Under the pieces are notes generated by a model. It saw only the letters and a list, made by a program, of their open reading frames with translations. It did not search any database and was not told the DNA's origin. From Eretmocerus hayati (Eukaryota > Arthropoda > Insecta > Hymenoptera > Aphelinidae), in assembly GCA_029851415.1 (NCBI GenBank), contig CM056743.1, positions 89,254,501 through 89,318,500 on the forward strand: a stretch of DNA of 64,000 bases. Reading direction: 5' to 3'. The position numbers were made by a program, and so were the translations under genes. Of the stretch, positions 22,961 through 32,384 are shown in pieces (the first letter of the stretch is position 1; the number at the start of each line of letters is the position of its first letter).

Positions 22961-23201
22961 TGGACCACACTTTTTTGTCCATATCATCAAGTTGGTCTTT
23001 GCCAAGCCTGATGATATGGTTGAGGTTGTGGCATAATTTATAAGAGGTGGACACATTATACTTGTGCAAAATATCCTGTATTTGGGACGAGACACCCTCA
23101 ATGTATGGCAAAACGATTCTTGGTTGTTTGGCTCGGGTCTTTTTCAGTTCTTTTCGAGCACGTGTGTAATCGGGGGAATTAGCTAGTACTGAGATACGAC
23201 G

Positions 23202-25094
23202 TTAAATGGCTGCATCAACGAGAGATTTTGGGTAATTATTGGCAGATAGTAACGACCTCACAAGTTTGAGGTTCGTATCATGAAATTTTGTATCAGACAA
23301 CTTGATGGCTTTGTCAACAATATTGTTAACGATTGCCTTCTTCATTGATATCGGATGGTGAGAGTGGAAATTAATAGACCTGCCAGAAAAAGTTCTTTTG
23401 CGATACCAGTTAAAAGATGGTGTGCTGTTTTCGATTCTGGTAATTGTCAGATCAAGAAAATTTATACTATTGTCTTTTTCCAACTCGGAAGTGAAGTTTA
23501 AGTACTCATTGAATTGATTGAAAGCATTCACTACTGATGGAATTGAAGATTCCGAAACGATGAGAGGGCAATCGTCTACATATCGTCTATAAAACAAAAT
23601 TTCATCTTTGAATTTCTTGATGACTTGGTTTTCCAACTGTTCGAGAGCAATCTCAGCGAACGATGGACTGCAATTACCACCCATAGGAGTACCAACTTTC
23701 TGTCTATAAAATTGGCCATTGAATTAAAAATACGTTGAGTTGATGAGGAAACGAATGCCAACAAGAAACTCCTCTGGGCCCAAATATCTGCCAAGAATTC
23801 CTCGAAGATACCGCCATTTACGTCTCAAACCAGCAATGATGAGATCTATGATGAGATTGGTAAAAAGCGAAACAACGTCAAAAGACACCAAAACAAAGCC
23901 GAGAGGTATAACAAGTGATTCAAGAGAAGCTTTCAACTCATAACTGTTTTTTAAAGAATATTTTGGTCTAGGAAGATATTTGTTGAGCAACCGGGACAAA
24001 GCTTTATCGAATTGAGATAGAGGGCCATCGATTGTGGAAATTATCATCCGGGCAGGAAGGTCTTCTTTATGAATTTTTATCAAGCCATAAGCTCTGGGTA
24101 GTGTCGTATTTTTTACATTGCAGCTTATCCCAGAGAAAACAGAATCCGATTCAAAAACGCCTCTATCTCTCCAGCTAGTAAGAAATTTCTTCGTGGCATT
24201 TTGCAATTTCTTCAAGGGGTTGTAATCAAATTTTTGGTAATGGGTAGTAGGAGGAAGTTGTTGTTCGACTTTTGTATTGTAGTCATCCTTGAGAATAACG
24301 ACTGAAACATTACCCTTGTCAGCTCGAGTGACGAAGAGCTCATTGTTATCCTTAGAGAAATTGCGAGCTCTTTTTACTTTCTTCATCATAGATTTCTCAT
24401 GGAAAGTCACGTGACGACCTGATTTTGATATCTTATTGACGGCGTCAAGGATTTCATCACGAATCTGATATTCGCCAGCATGATTGCAGATTTGAAAGAA
24501 ATTCTTCATGCATTTGTACATCTCGAAAATCGATCGTCTATCCAACGTTGACTGATTGAACTTTTCTCCGAGAGCAACGACCTCCTGCACATCATTCGGT
24601 AGCTCTACTTGTGACAAGTTCACCAACCATTTGTTGTGGGGAGGGTCATCGTACTCCCGTATAGGCTCACTCGACGAGTGAATGTTTACATGCGAGTTAT
24701 ACTTCGCATTGAAGAGCGTATCGAATTTTCGAGATGCAGTATACAAATTACGAGAGTGGATCCAATGAAGTGAGCTTTGATAAAATTTGAGAAAAGAAAG
24801 CAATAGATGATCGTCGATGGATTGTGAAATCAGTCTTTTTTGTTCGGTAATTGATTTTCCAATGGAACGAATGTGAGAATTAATGTCAGTGATTTCAAGG
24901 TTATGAATAGTCTTTTTGGGTTTGTGTGCAGAACGGTCCAATTTTCTCTTGCAAAAATTGCTGGTCAGAGATAAATTACGGAATGAATGAACCGAATTTT
25001 GAATATGTTTTGGAAAGATATCATGAGATCTACATTGTAATAGGAAATCAAGGCTGGATTTTGCGTTAACGATTTTTCGAAGTGATTTTGCCAT
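23202..25094 (-). pseudogene. Penelope-like reverse transcriptase with in-frame TAA
   Basis: The first 456 codons (25094-23724) contain TRADKGNVSVVILKDDYN, PRAYGLIKIHKEDLPAR and VLVSFDVVSLFTNLI (motif A), diagnostic of Penelope-type RTs. After a TAA at 23724-23726 the same frame continues FNGQFYRQKVGTPMGGNCSP and FYRRYVDDC (catalytic YVDD), then SINFLDLTITRIE and HSHHPISMKKAIVNNIVDKA. A second TAA at 23202-23204 precedes the linker to the nuclease. The upstream end at 25094 (MAKSLRKIV...) looks like a natural start. Confidence 0.85.
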
Positions 25095-25199
25095 GTTTAC
25101 AAATAAATTTTAAGTGGGAATGTCATATGCACGACTTATATGGTAGTAAAATTGAGACATAGAGTAACAGCGATTATGTTCTGATGCTTATGTTCTATT

Positions 25200-25850
25200 A
25201 TGCTTGGCAAAGACCAACTTGATGATATGGACAAAAAAAGTGTGGTCTACAAAATATCCTGTAAAAAATGTGACAAGGTCTATGTGGGACAGACCTCACG
25301 CTGCTTGAAATTTCGGGTTTACGAACACTCGAGATGCGTCATCAACAACGATGATCGATCGGCTTTAGCTGTGCACTCCCGATTAAAAAATCATACGTTT
25401 GATTTTGATAACATTGAGATCCTAGATTCAGAGAATAGTCGCTTCCGTAGGGTATTCTCGGAAATGCTCCATACTTATTGGAACTCCAATAACGTGAATA
25501 GAAAATTCGATCTCGATGGGCTCAAAGATTCTTATAAGAAAGCATTGGATGATCTGAAAATTCCCCTACAACATCATACCAACAGACACACACTACAGCA
25601 CACCAATAGACGCACACAAAGACACCTCACAATACCCACATTTGCCGCTCACTTGAATCAAAAACAGCAACGCCACAGTCAAGCCAAAAGCCGAGTTTGC
25701 CAGTCTCCTGTACCAGGCCGTTATGTGCGCAGAGGATGTATTTCGTCTGACTCGGTTCTCGCGCACAATGGGGATTCCCCGATGCGACTGCGGCCGTGTC
25801 CGCAGCGAGCGGACCGTTGCTCTACTTCCTCGCGTGGCATGCATTCCTGA
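25200..25850 (+). CDS. GIY-YIG endonuclease domain, intact copy in the right inverted repeat
   Basis: 216 codons. VVYKISCKKCDKVYVGQTSR (residues ~14-33) holds the GIY-YIG signature, with a CKKC pair typical of Penelope-like nucleases. It continues with VYEHSR, SALAVHSRLKNHTFDFDN and ILDSENSRFRR, which carry the conserved Arg, His and Glu of the nuclease. It lies opposite to the RT, at its 5' side, without an RT of its own. The C-terminal third (His-, Gln- and Arg-rich) is low complexity. The first codons (MLGKDQLDD) match the linker in the left copy, so the true protein would be a fusion with RT. Function in isolation is doubtful. Confidence 0.8.
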   Translation: MLGKDQLDDMDKKSVVYKISCKKCDKVYVGQTSRCLKFRVYEHSRCVINNDDRSALAVHSRLKNHTFDFDNIEILDSENSRFRRVFSEMLHTYWNSNNVNRKFDLDGLKDSYKKALDDLKIPLQHHTNRHTLQHTNRRTQRHLTIPTFAAHLNQKQQRHSQAKSRVCQSPVPGRYVRRGCISSDSVLAHNGDSPMRLRPCPQRADRCSTSSRGMHS

Positions 25851-26418
25851 CGATCTGGCAGCTCGGGCACACGTATTTTATATATTTTGAGTTAGTTGTC
25901 GGGCTAAGGGTATAAAATTCGCGACCGACTGCGATGATCCACATTGCCAGCTGAGCACCCAACATCAATGCTCAGCGATAATGCATCTGTGGTCGGCCGA
26001 ATGTATACCCTTACTCGGCAAACGTAAGTTCCCTCTCTCTTGCTTTTGTTGATTTTGAATTTTGTCTCAGAATGTTAAGCCAGTTTTTGTAAAAATTCTT
26101 TTAGATTTTGCCAAGGTTTAAATTAGATGACTCTGCTATTAGCAGTATGTACTAATATTAGTCGATCGAGTTCAAGATCAATCAAACTTAATATTAGTCA
26201 CTCTTGGTGAGTTATTTATGCATTTATGATACCTGACTATGTACTCATCTGTACTCCATTTCATGTGTATATTTTGATTTTTTTTAATACAGCCCTGAAG
26301 AGGCCAACATATAAGTTGGCGAAACGTTGGCCAAATATTGGCAAAAATAAAGTCCGTACAACCCATACATGAATTTATCATCTTATATCTACAAGCACGG
26401 ACATACATCAAATGATCC
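25202..26418 (+). repeat. Right inverted terminal repeat (pLTR)
   Basis: Inverted copy of 21866-23007; see the element entry. Confidence 0.9.
26295..26352 (+). ncRNA. Hammerhead ribozyme-like motif, right pLTR
   Basis: CTGAAGA (26295-26301) fits the core CUGANGA. GCCAAC (26303-26308) pairs with GTTGGC (26315-26320) as helix II, followed at once by GAAA (26321-26324). A second stem GCCAA-ATA-TTGGC (26330-26342) and ATAAAGTC follow. Hammerheads are established in Penelope-like elements. I could not close helix I, so the full fold is unproven. Confidence 0.55.
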
Positions 26419-27862
26419 CATAATACACAAGACAAGCGTAATCAATATGGGGCATGATCGGATTATCAACTAGAAACTTTTTCACTTCTGTTGTCAGAAA
26501 ATTTCCACGACGACGCAATTTGTGCAGGACACCGTGGACTTCAGAACAAATACTCGAGACATGCGCGTTCCATGAAAGATCTTTCGAAAAAATAACCCCT
26601 ACATTCCTAATGGATTCCTCCAACGGTATTATATGACCGTCAACAATTATTGGTGGCAGAGCCTGTGTGTCTAATCTCATGTGATGTTGAACTGAGGCAA
26701 TCAGAATTCCCTTGGTCTTGGGAATGTTGAGCTGAAGTTTGAAATCTTCAGCCCATTGGATTATACGGGAAGAATCCTCGTTCAACTTCAACATCATCTG
26801 GGGGAGTTCAGAAGGTCTACCTTGGATATATATCTGGAAGTCGTCGGCAAAAAGCATGCCTTTACAATGTCGCAGGACCCGCATGATCGGATCAATAAGT
26901 ATCAAAAAAATTATAGGACCTGGGTTCGAGCCTTGCGGGAAACCCGACGAGGTGGATTCGAATTGAGATGGAGTACCATCTTCGTCAACAACGGATTGGC
27001 GTCGACCGCTTAAGTAGGAATGGAACCATCTGATAGTTTCATTCGAAAAATTTATCTCGCGCATCCTCTGAAGCAGTAGCTCATAGCTAACACTGCTGAA
27101 TGCAGTTTTAAAGTCAAATAAAATCTGCAGCGTTACCAGACCACTCTCTATACCAACACGAATGTCTTCAGAAATTTTCAATAAAGCAGTTTGCGTGCTG
27201 AAATTAGTACGAAACCCAGACTGAAATTCGGACAAAATTCTGTGTTGCTCAAGATGTTCGACCAATTGGTTGGTCACTACTGTATCAAAAACTTTTGCAA
27301 AGTGCGGCAGATTAGAAATAGGTCGAGTGTCTGATGGCGACTCAGGGCAGGGGATCTTGCTCAGAGGAATGATCAGTGACTTTTTCCAAATTCCTGGGTA
27401 CTGACACGTATCGATCGATAAATTGAACAAGTTGACAAAGTATGGAACGAGTGACGACAGGACAGATCGAAAGTTTTGGATGGACAGTCCATCACAGCTT
27501 TGCCCTTTGGACTTTGGTGGGCACTTTAGCATTGACTCGTACACTTCAATGCCATCGACTCGTCTCAGAGAAAACTCAGGGTATATGGATTTAGTATTAG
27601 TATCAAGGATTGACTGCAACGAATGGACGGAACAAGCTGGGTATTGGCTACACGTATCGGAGTGAAATCGACTCAGTTCATTAGCCGAAAAATACTGGAG
27701 AGGTGACTTATTTGAATATCTAGACAGACCAAGCTTTTTCAATACGCCCCAGTAACCCGATTTGCCAGAGGCCTCAGACAGAGACTTAAGGCAATAATCA
27801 TTTTTGGCTTTTCTCATCTTATACTTATGCTGTTTACGGAGAAACTTATATTTTGCCCACAA
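26408..27862 (-). pseudogene. Non-LTR reverse transcriptase, interrupted by the Penelope-like insert
   Basis: SDTRPISNLPHFAKVFDTVV, LQSGFRTNFSTQTALLK-type motif, LQILFDFKTAFSSVS (motif A), GFPQGSNPGPIIFL (motif B) and MLFADDFQIYIQ (catalytic FADD). The last native residues are PHIDYACLVYY; the final three codons come from the insert's target duplication. An in-frame TAG at 27923-27925 separates it from the endonuclease segment. KTAF in motif A (usually KAF with preceding Ser) and NPGP in motif B are unusual and may be decay. Confidence 0.85.
26419..26431. other. 13-bp target-site duplication (right)
   Basis: CATAATACACAAG, identical to 21853-21865. Confidence 0.9.
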
Positions 27863-28375
27863 TCTCGCATTCCCCGATTCCTTTGCTTGGGAGTAGACCC
27901 TGTCTCGTTCTTTCCCCTCTCGCTAGAGTTCGGGGGTCACCCAAGGATTCACCTGTTCTCGAATAGAGCGTGTGGTGAAGGGGGCCAACTTGTCTAGCAG
28001 GTTCCGTGTAACAGTTCTAAAAGTCTCCAACGATTCGTTTATATCTCCAGTGAGCAGGGTGCTACTCAAAGCTGATTGTAACTGGTTAATAAATGCCACA
28101 GGGTCGAACTTTCGGTGATCACGTGATGTGACCGTTTTAGATCTCACGGCACTTGATGGAAATTTATAGTCAATGACAAGAAAATCATGACCGTTAATGA
28201 ATGGGGCATTTGATTTGTATTGATGCACAATCTTATCAGCAGAAACAGTCAGTATGACATCAATCCACGTGTCACTATTTTCAAGATGGTGCGTTGAATC
28301 GAAGGGAATACAATATAATGACTTTTCGTGGATCAAATCACGCAGATGCACAAGTAATTCCTTATTACCCTGAAC
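26432..28375 (-). mobile_element. 5' half of the second non-LTR element, 5' truncated
   Basis: Contains the endonuclease C-terminal part (28375-27923) and most of the RT (27862-26432). Continues at 21852 beyond the Penelope-like insert. The 5' boundary is a fusion to Gypsy gag near 28375. Confidence 0.8.
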
Positions 28376-29359
28376 GAGTGCCTGATTTTTGCCCGCATCA
28401 AAAGCTTTTCCAAGCTCGGTAGCTTGTCTGGAGGATTTCTCAATACCCGCAAGCAAATATCGACGCATCAAAGGGTGAAAATCTTTTCTCATATTATAGT
28501 AAATACGTTCAACCTGTTTCGATTCGGGTGGAGGTTCCGGCATTCTGTTAAAAATCAGGCGCATCGCTGTGATGTATTCGTGAACTGGCTCATCGTCTTT
28601 CTGTAATCGTGCGCGTGCTTCGTCTGCCAACCGTTCAGAATATTTTTTGTCCTGGTAATGCGCGCGAAAACAAGTAACCGCATCTTTCCAAGAATTCCAG
28701 CTACTACCGCGTAACCGATACAAATTTAACGCTGGGCCGCTCAACAGCACCGCTACCGCGCGTAAAATATCATTCTCGGACATGCCTGCCACCATTCTGT
28801 GTTCATCGACTTTAATCAAAAATTCTTCTAAACTCTGGTTTGCTGAACCTGAAAATCTAAGATTCCATGATTTTACTGTACGCGTGAGATCTCTCGTCTC
28901 AGCTGTATATCTATCGTTTCTATTTTGAGTATGTGCGTGAAAATCTGAACGCGCTGCTTGTGTTTGGTGCGTGTTATTCGGCTGCGGTGCCTGATCTACG
29001 TCCGCTGCCCAACTCACGCGCGAATGGCCGCTGAGTCTTGGCAAAGAGGGTCTCAGATTTTCCCCTTGGTTCTGAGAATTTTCATTCTCACTATCGCTAG
29101 AAGAAATTCCCTCGTCGTCCTCGATTTGCCCCGTTTCATTACCCTTATACGACTTATTTCTAACACCGCACGATTCATATTCCTCTTCTAATAATGCTTG
29201 CTGTAATTGCTCGCGTAAAATTTGACTACGCCTTTTGGGTCTGTTCGATTCTGTCGTTGTGTGCGTGTTACTGTGTGGCTCAGTGCTTGGCTCTTTCGCT
29301 TGTCGTTGGGTATTCGATTGTAATGGCGCGCACAATCTCGCACTATTTTGAAAACGCAC
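27923..29359 (-). pseudogene. Chimeric ORF: Gypsy gag fused in frame to non-LTR endonuclease
   Basis: 478 codons open. Residues 1 to ~328 are Gypsy-type gag, including VKSWNLRFSGSANQSLEEF, WKDAVTCFRAHYQDKKYSE and RIYYNMRKDFHPLMRRYLL. From ~330 on the sequence is the end of an apurinic-type endonuclease, with STHHLENSDTWIDVILT and FINGHDFLVIDYKF (conserved HD), then the linker to RT. The two parts belong to different element classes, so the join at about 28375 is an insertion boundary that happened to keep frame. Confidence 0.8.
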
Positions 29360-29932
29360 CGTCTGATCTAAAATATTCTCACGAATGATTTCATTTTCAG
29401 CATTTTCGCGGTCTGGCGAATTTTTTCAACTATCCGCGATCTGCATAGGAATTTCATATAACCTGCCATTTTCATCTCGCAACGTAATAAATTTAACTGG
29501 CGGTTCGTTAGCTTTTTGAATTTCCGGGCACGCGTCATTTTGGACTAACGCTCAGTGATTGCGCCTAGTCACATTTTCATCATTTATATTATTCGCAAAA
29601 ATATCATCCTCCTCATATCTATTGAGGATTGAACGCCCATCATGAGCTGTCTGTGTGGTCTTGCGTGAAAATCTCGGCAAAGCCTCCATCCGCGCGACTT
29701 CTAATACAGCTAGATCCATCAATAAATATTGATCGAAATCTGTCTCGTTATATTCGCCGCGAACGCGTCTACGCAACCGTTCTATTCGCGCCCTAAATGT
29801 TCCTTCACGCGAGAGCAAGAGTTCACCCAAAGCCTCATCTAGCGATTCTTCATCAATATTATTGATGAAATTGTCCACTATGTGGCTATCCATGTGAGCT
29901 CCCGCCATTTTGTCACAAAAAAAATTTCTCAC
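29360..29932 (-). pseudogene. Gypsy gag N-terminal segment with two in-frame TGA codons
   Basis: Starts MRNFFCDKMAGAHMDSHI and continues through an Asp/Glu-rich helix region (IDEESLDEALGELLLSR). TGA at 29552-29554 and again near 29427 interrupt; between and after, the frame (FITLRDENGRLYEIPMQI) runs on into 29359. Same frame as the chimeric ORF. Confidence 0.65.
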
Positions 29933-30607
29933 TTCTTAAAAATTCAGACGGGCCAGAAATCAGAAATGTCTACTCTCTTAAAAAATTCATCATTTCACTA
30001 TCACGCGTGTGAGAATCACGCAATTATTCATTATTCTATCATGCAAAATATTCTCATATCATATTCTCATATCATTGAAAATTGGTCAGACGCAAGCGTG
30101 AAAACTGGTCGAGGCAAAATTACAATGCTAACCTATATCTATACTAACTTATATATGTCTATTAGACTTGCTACGCCTTTATTCGGCTGTTGAAATCCAA
30201 AAGTAATTCTCTTCCCAATACAGAGAGTAAAAGAAAAAAAAACCTGCCATCGACTTGTGTTGACGCTTACGGAGCTTGGTATATTCATGTACGCATCGCG
30301 CGATCTTATATTTACGCGTGAGGTACTTGACTCTAACTTTTGCCGACTAAGCTTGGCCTTGGCGCGCTTTCTATCGATTCCATGTCTCTCAAATTTTTAC
30401 ATAGATTCAAAAAATTCTAACGATTTCAACTGAAAATTGACTACTTTACCCATTTCAAAATTTTTAGGCTCGATTTTGGGGTGGATTTTTAATTACTGCA
30501 CTCTTTTTCATTTCTTGTACCGCTTTTTCGGATGAAATTGAGCTATTGCTCCAAATTTTGCGCGCGACACGCGTTCCTTAAAATTTCAGAGTACAATAAT
30601 TAATTGA
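29933..30607 (-). other. Gypsy leader, non-coding
   Basis: AT-rich sequence between the primer site and gag. No ORF of note. Confidence 0.5.
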
Positions 30608-30620
30608 ACGTTGGGCGCCA
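30608..30620 (-). promoter_or_regulatory. Primer binding site, tRNA-Lys type
   Basis: Minus-strand TGGCGCCCAACGT is complementary to the 3' end of insect tRNA-Lys (ending ACGTTGGGCGCCA), and lies one base from the LTR. Confidence 0.7.
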
Positions 30621-30621
30621 A

Positions 30622-31345
30622 TGCGATAGGGTAACGAGCCCTTGAGTAATTACCCGTATCTGCTTCATCTCAACCTGAAGGGATGAGGAATTTTAGAAAA
30701 ATGGGTTCAATCCGTTCGTCTATATAAATATAACTAATAAATAACTTTTACTCGGACGCTAGATTTTATATTGAACTGTGGGTCACCTTTCGCGTGACCT
30801 TCGATTATAAACAAAAGAAATAGAAATCATACATAATGATACAAATATCTCGCTTCATATGCTAGAATATACTACTAGCTATTTGCCCTGACTTTAGTCG
30901 CGTGAGAGAGATTCTGAACGCACGGGAGAGAGACTCACCATACACACGCTCTCCGCATAACCCGGGCCGGCGCCTCGCATCCGGGCCGACATATCCCAGA
31001 CGGCTATCGCAAACACCGCATCCTGGTCTCGGACCGGACGGCTACACGGCTACTCCTCGGCGATGTTGCACTCCTTCACTCACGCGCGTGGCCAACGGCC
31101 GGGGCCAGGGTCGAGGCACACACACACTTGCACATCGCGCGCGCGGATATTTTCCCGTCGGATCGTCGCGACCGCACGCAGTGATGGCTCGCGCCAAGCT
31201 GACCATCAACGACGACGACAACGGTGACGACGCCGATGATGACAGCTGATGATCTCTTTTCTCCCTCTCTCTCGCACCTCTCTCTCTCTCTATACTTTCC
31301 TAACTTTTGTCTGCTCATTAGCTCTATCGCGTGTGGCGGCTTACC
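30622..31345 (-). repeat. Probable 5' LTR of the Gypsy-type element (outer end approximate)
   Basis: Begins TG next to the primer site on the plus strand. It covers an AT-rich part and a GC-rich part with an unlikely ORF (30902-31249), then a CT-rich tract. The outer end is guessed at GTCA before Copia sequence begins near 31350. No partner LTR exists in the window. Confidence 0.5.
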
Positions 31346-31349
31346 TCGT

Positions 31350-32104
31350 CACGAGCTTCGCCCAATACACCGAAGTTTCAGAGGATAAAAACTTGAGCGA
31401 GGATAAGCTTGGACATATCCTATTAGCCACAATATCGAGAGATCAAACTACTCATGAAGAAGCAATGAGTTTGCCGGATTCCGAGATGTGGGAAGAGGCT
31501 ATTCAAGAGGAGTCGGATTCTATGAAAAACAATGGAGTTTGGGGAATAATTCCCAGACCCAAGACGAAATCTAACATTGTTGATTCAAAATAGATCCTCG
31601 AGAAGAAGACTGAGATCGATGGGTCTATCAAGTACAAAGCTCGTTTGGTAATTCGAGGCTTCAAGGATAAAAACGTACACAGTCTGAAAGAGACGTATGC
31701 ACCTGTATCGAGATTATCACTTATCAGAGCTGCACTGTGTATAGTCAATAAACAGGACTTGCATATGTGTCAGATGGATGTTGAGACAGCATTTCTCAAT
31801 GGAGAAATTGAGGGAGAGGTCTTGATGGAAATCCCAGAGGGTCTAGAAAATCCAGAAAGTGAAAAGGGTATCAAGGTGTGCAAGCTAAAGAAGTCTCTGT
31901 ACGGACTGAAACCGAGTCCGAAAAATTGGAACAAGCGATTCCCAGAGTTCACGTGCTTCTCAGAGGAAGCATGTAGACTGGGCCTGGAAAATGACTTCCA
32001 TGACCCATGTTTATTCACTTGGAGAAGAAGAGGGAAACTAGCCGTGGTTGTGCTATATGTAGATGACATGCTTATCATAGGCAATGATTTACAGAAGCTA
32101 AATA
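31350..32104 (+). pseudogene. Copia pol, first fragment (RT N-terminal part)
   Basis: Frame 31380-31593 reads MWEEAIQEESDSMKNNGVW, then a TAG where Trp is expected. It continues KYKARLVIRGFKDK, YAPVSRLSLIRAAL, MCQMDVETAFLNGEIEGEVL, KLKKSLYGLKPSPKNW and VVVLYVDDMLIIGND (catalytic YVDD). These are standard Copia RT motifs; GLK-P replaces the usual GLKQ. It is broken at 32104 by the Gypsy insertion and resumes at 37846. Upstream gag, protease and integrase are missing. Confidence 0.85.
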
Positions 32105-32108
32105 ATAT
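32105..32108. other. Target-site duplication ATAT (left) of the Gypsy element
   Basis: Repeated at 37842-37845. Confidence 0.8.
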
Positions 32109-32329
32109 TGTTGTATCTGTACATATGTAAATACTTGACGTTCGCAACCGTTGGTATTTATCGATCGAGCGGTTGCTAGTGTGTGTTTCTTGTGTTGTTA
32201 TGATTTGAAGTTAGTCTGCTCGCGGCTGTCACGAGGATAAGACGCTCTTGTTGTGTCAAAGAAATAAAGACACGTGTTATTCTGATAATTCGGTGGCTCT
32301 AATTTATTGTGTTACGAGTGAGTGTAACA
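32109..32329 (+). repeat. 5' LTR
   Basis: TGTTGTATCT...GAGTGTAACA. AATAAAGAC near 32265 could be a polyadenylation signal. Confidence 0.95.
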
Positions 32330-32332
32330 ATT

Positions 32333-32350
32333 TGGGGGCTCGTCCGGGAT
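32333..32350 (+). promoter_or_regulatory. Primer binding site, tRNA-Pro type
   Basis: TGGGGGCTCGTCCGGGAT begins three bases after the LTR and matches the 18-nt primer site complementary to tRNA-Pro. Confidence 0.85.
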
Positions 32351-32384
32351 TCAACAACCAAGAACGGTAGTGTGAAGCAGCGAA

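Larger units (their letters stand above)
21866..23007 (-). repeat. Left inverted terminal repeat (pLTR)
   Basis: Reverse complement of 25202-26418. The right copy has ~36 extra bases at its outer end and a ~37-bp internal duplication near 26160. Confidence 0.9.
21866..26418 (-). mobile_element. Penelope-like element with inverted terminal repeats, inserted in a non-LTR element
   Basis: The 4,553-bp insert carries a Penelope-type reverse transcriptase on the minus strand, followed by a GIY-YIG endonuclease region. The left ~1,142 bp (21866-23007) and right ~1,217 bp (25202-26418) are inverted copies of each other, each containing the endonuclease and a hammerhead-like 3' end. Penelope-like elements are known for direct or inverted terminal repeats (pLTRs) and GIY-YIG nucleases. 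The RT has two premature TAA codons and the left nuclease is frameshifted, so this copy is dead. Confidence 0.9.
28375..31345 (-). mobile_element. Gypsy-type LTR element, 5' part only
   Basis: Minus-strand order: LTR (~31345-30622), tRNA-Lys-type primer site, ~670-bp leader, gag N-terminal half (29932-29552), gag remainder to the fusion at 28375. No pol is found on the other side of the inserted elements, so the 3' part is lost. Confidence 0.7.

Noticed and set aside
25200..25850. GIY-YIG protein as a host DNA-repair gene or horizontal transfer from bacteria
   Set aside because: It lies in a Penelope-like terminal repeat and has the CxxC-type nuclease known from these elements.
30902..31249. 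115-codon plus-strand ORF, Arg/Pro-rich
   Set aside because: It lies in the probable Gypsy LTR and has no domain.
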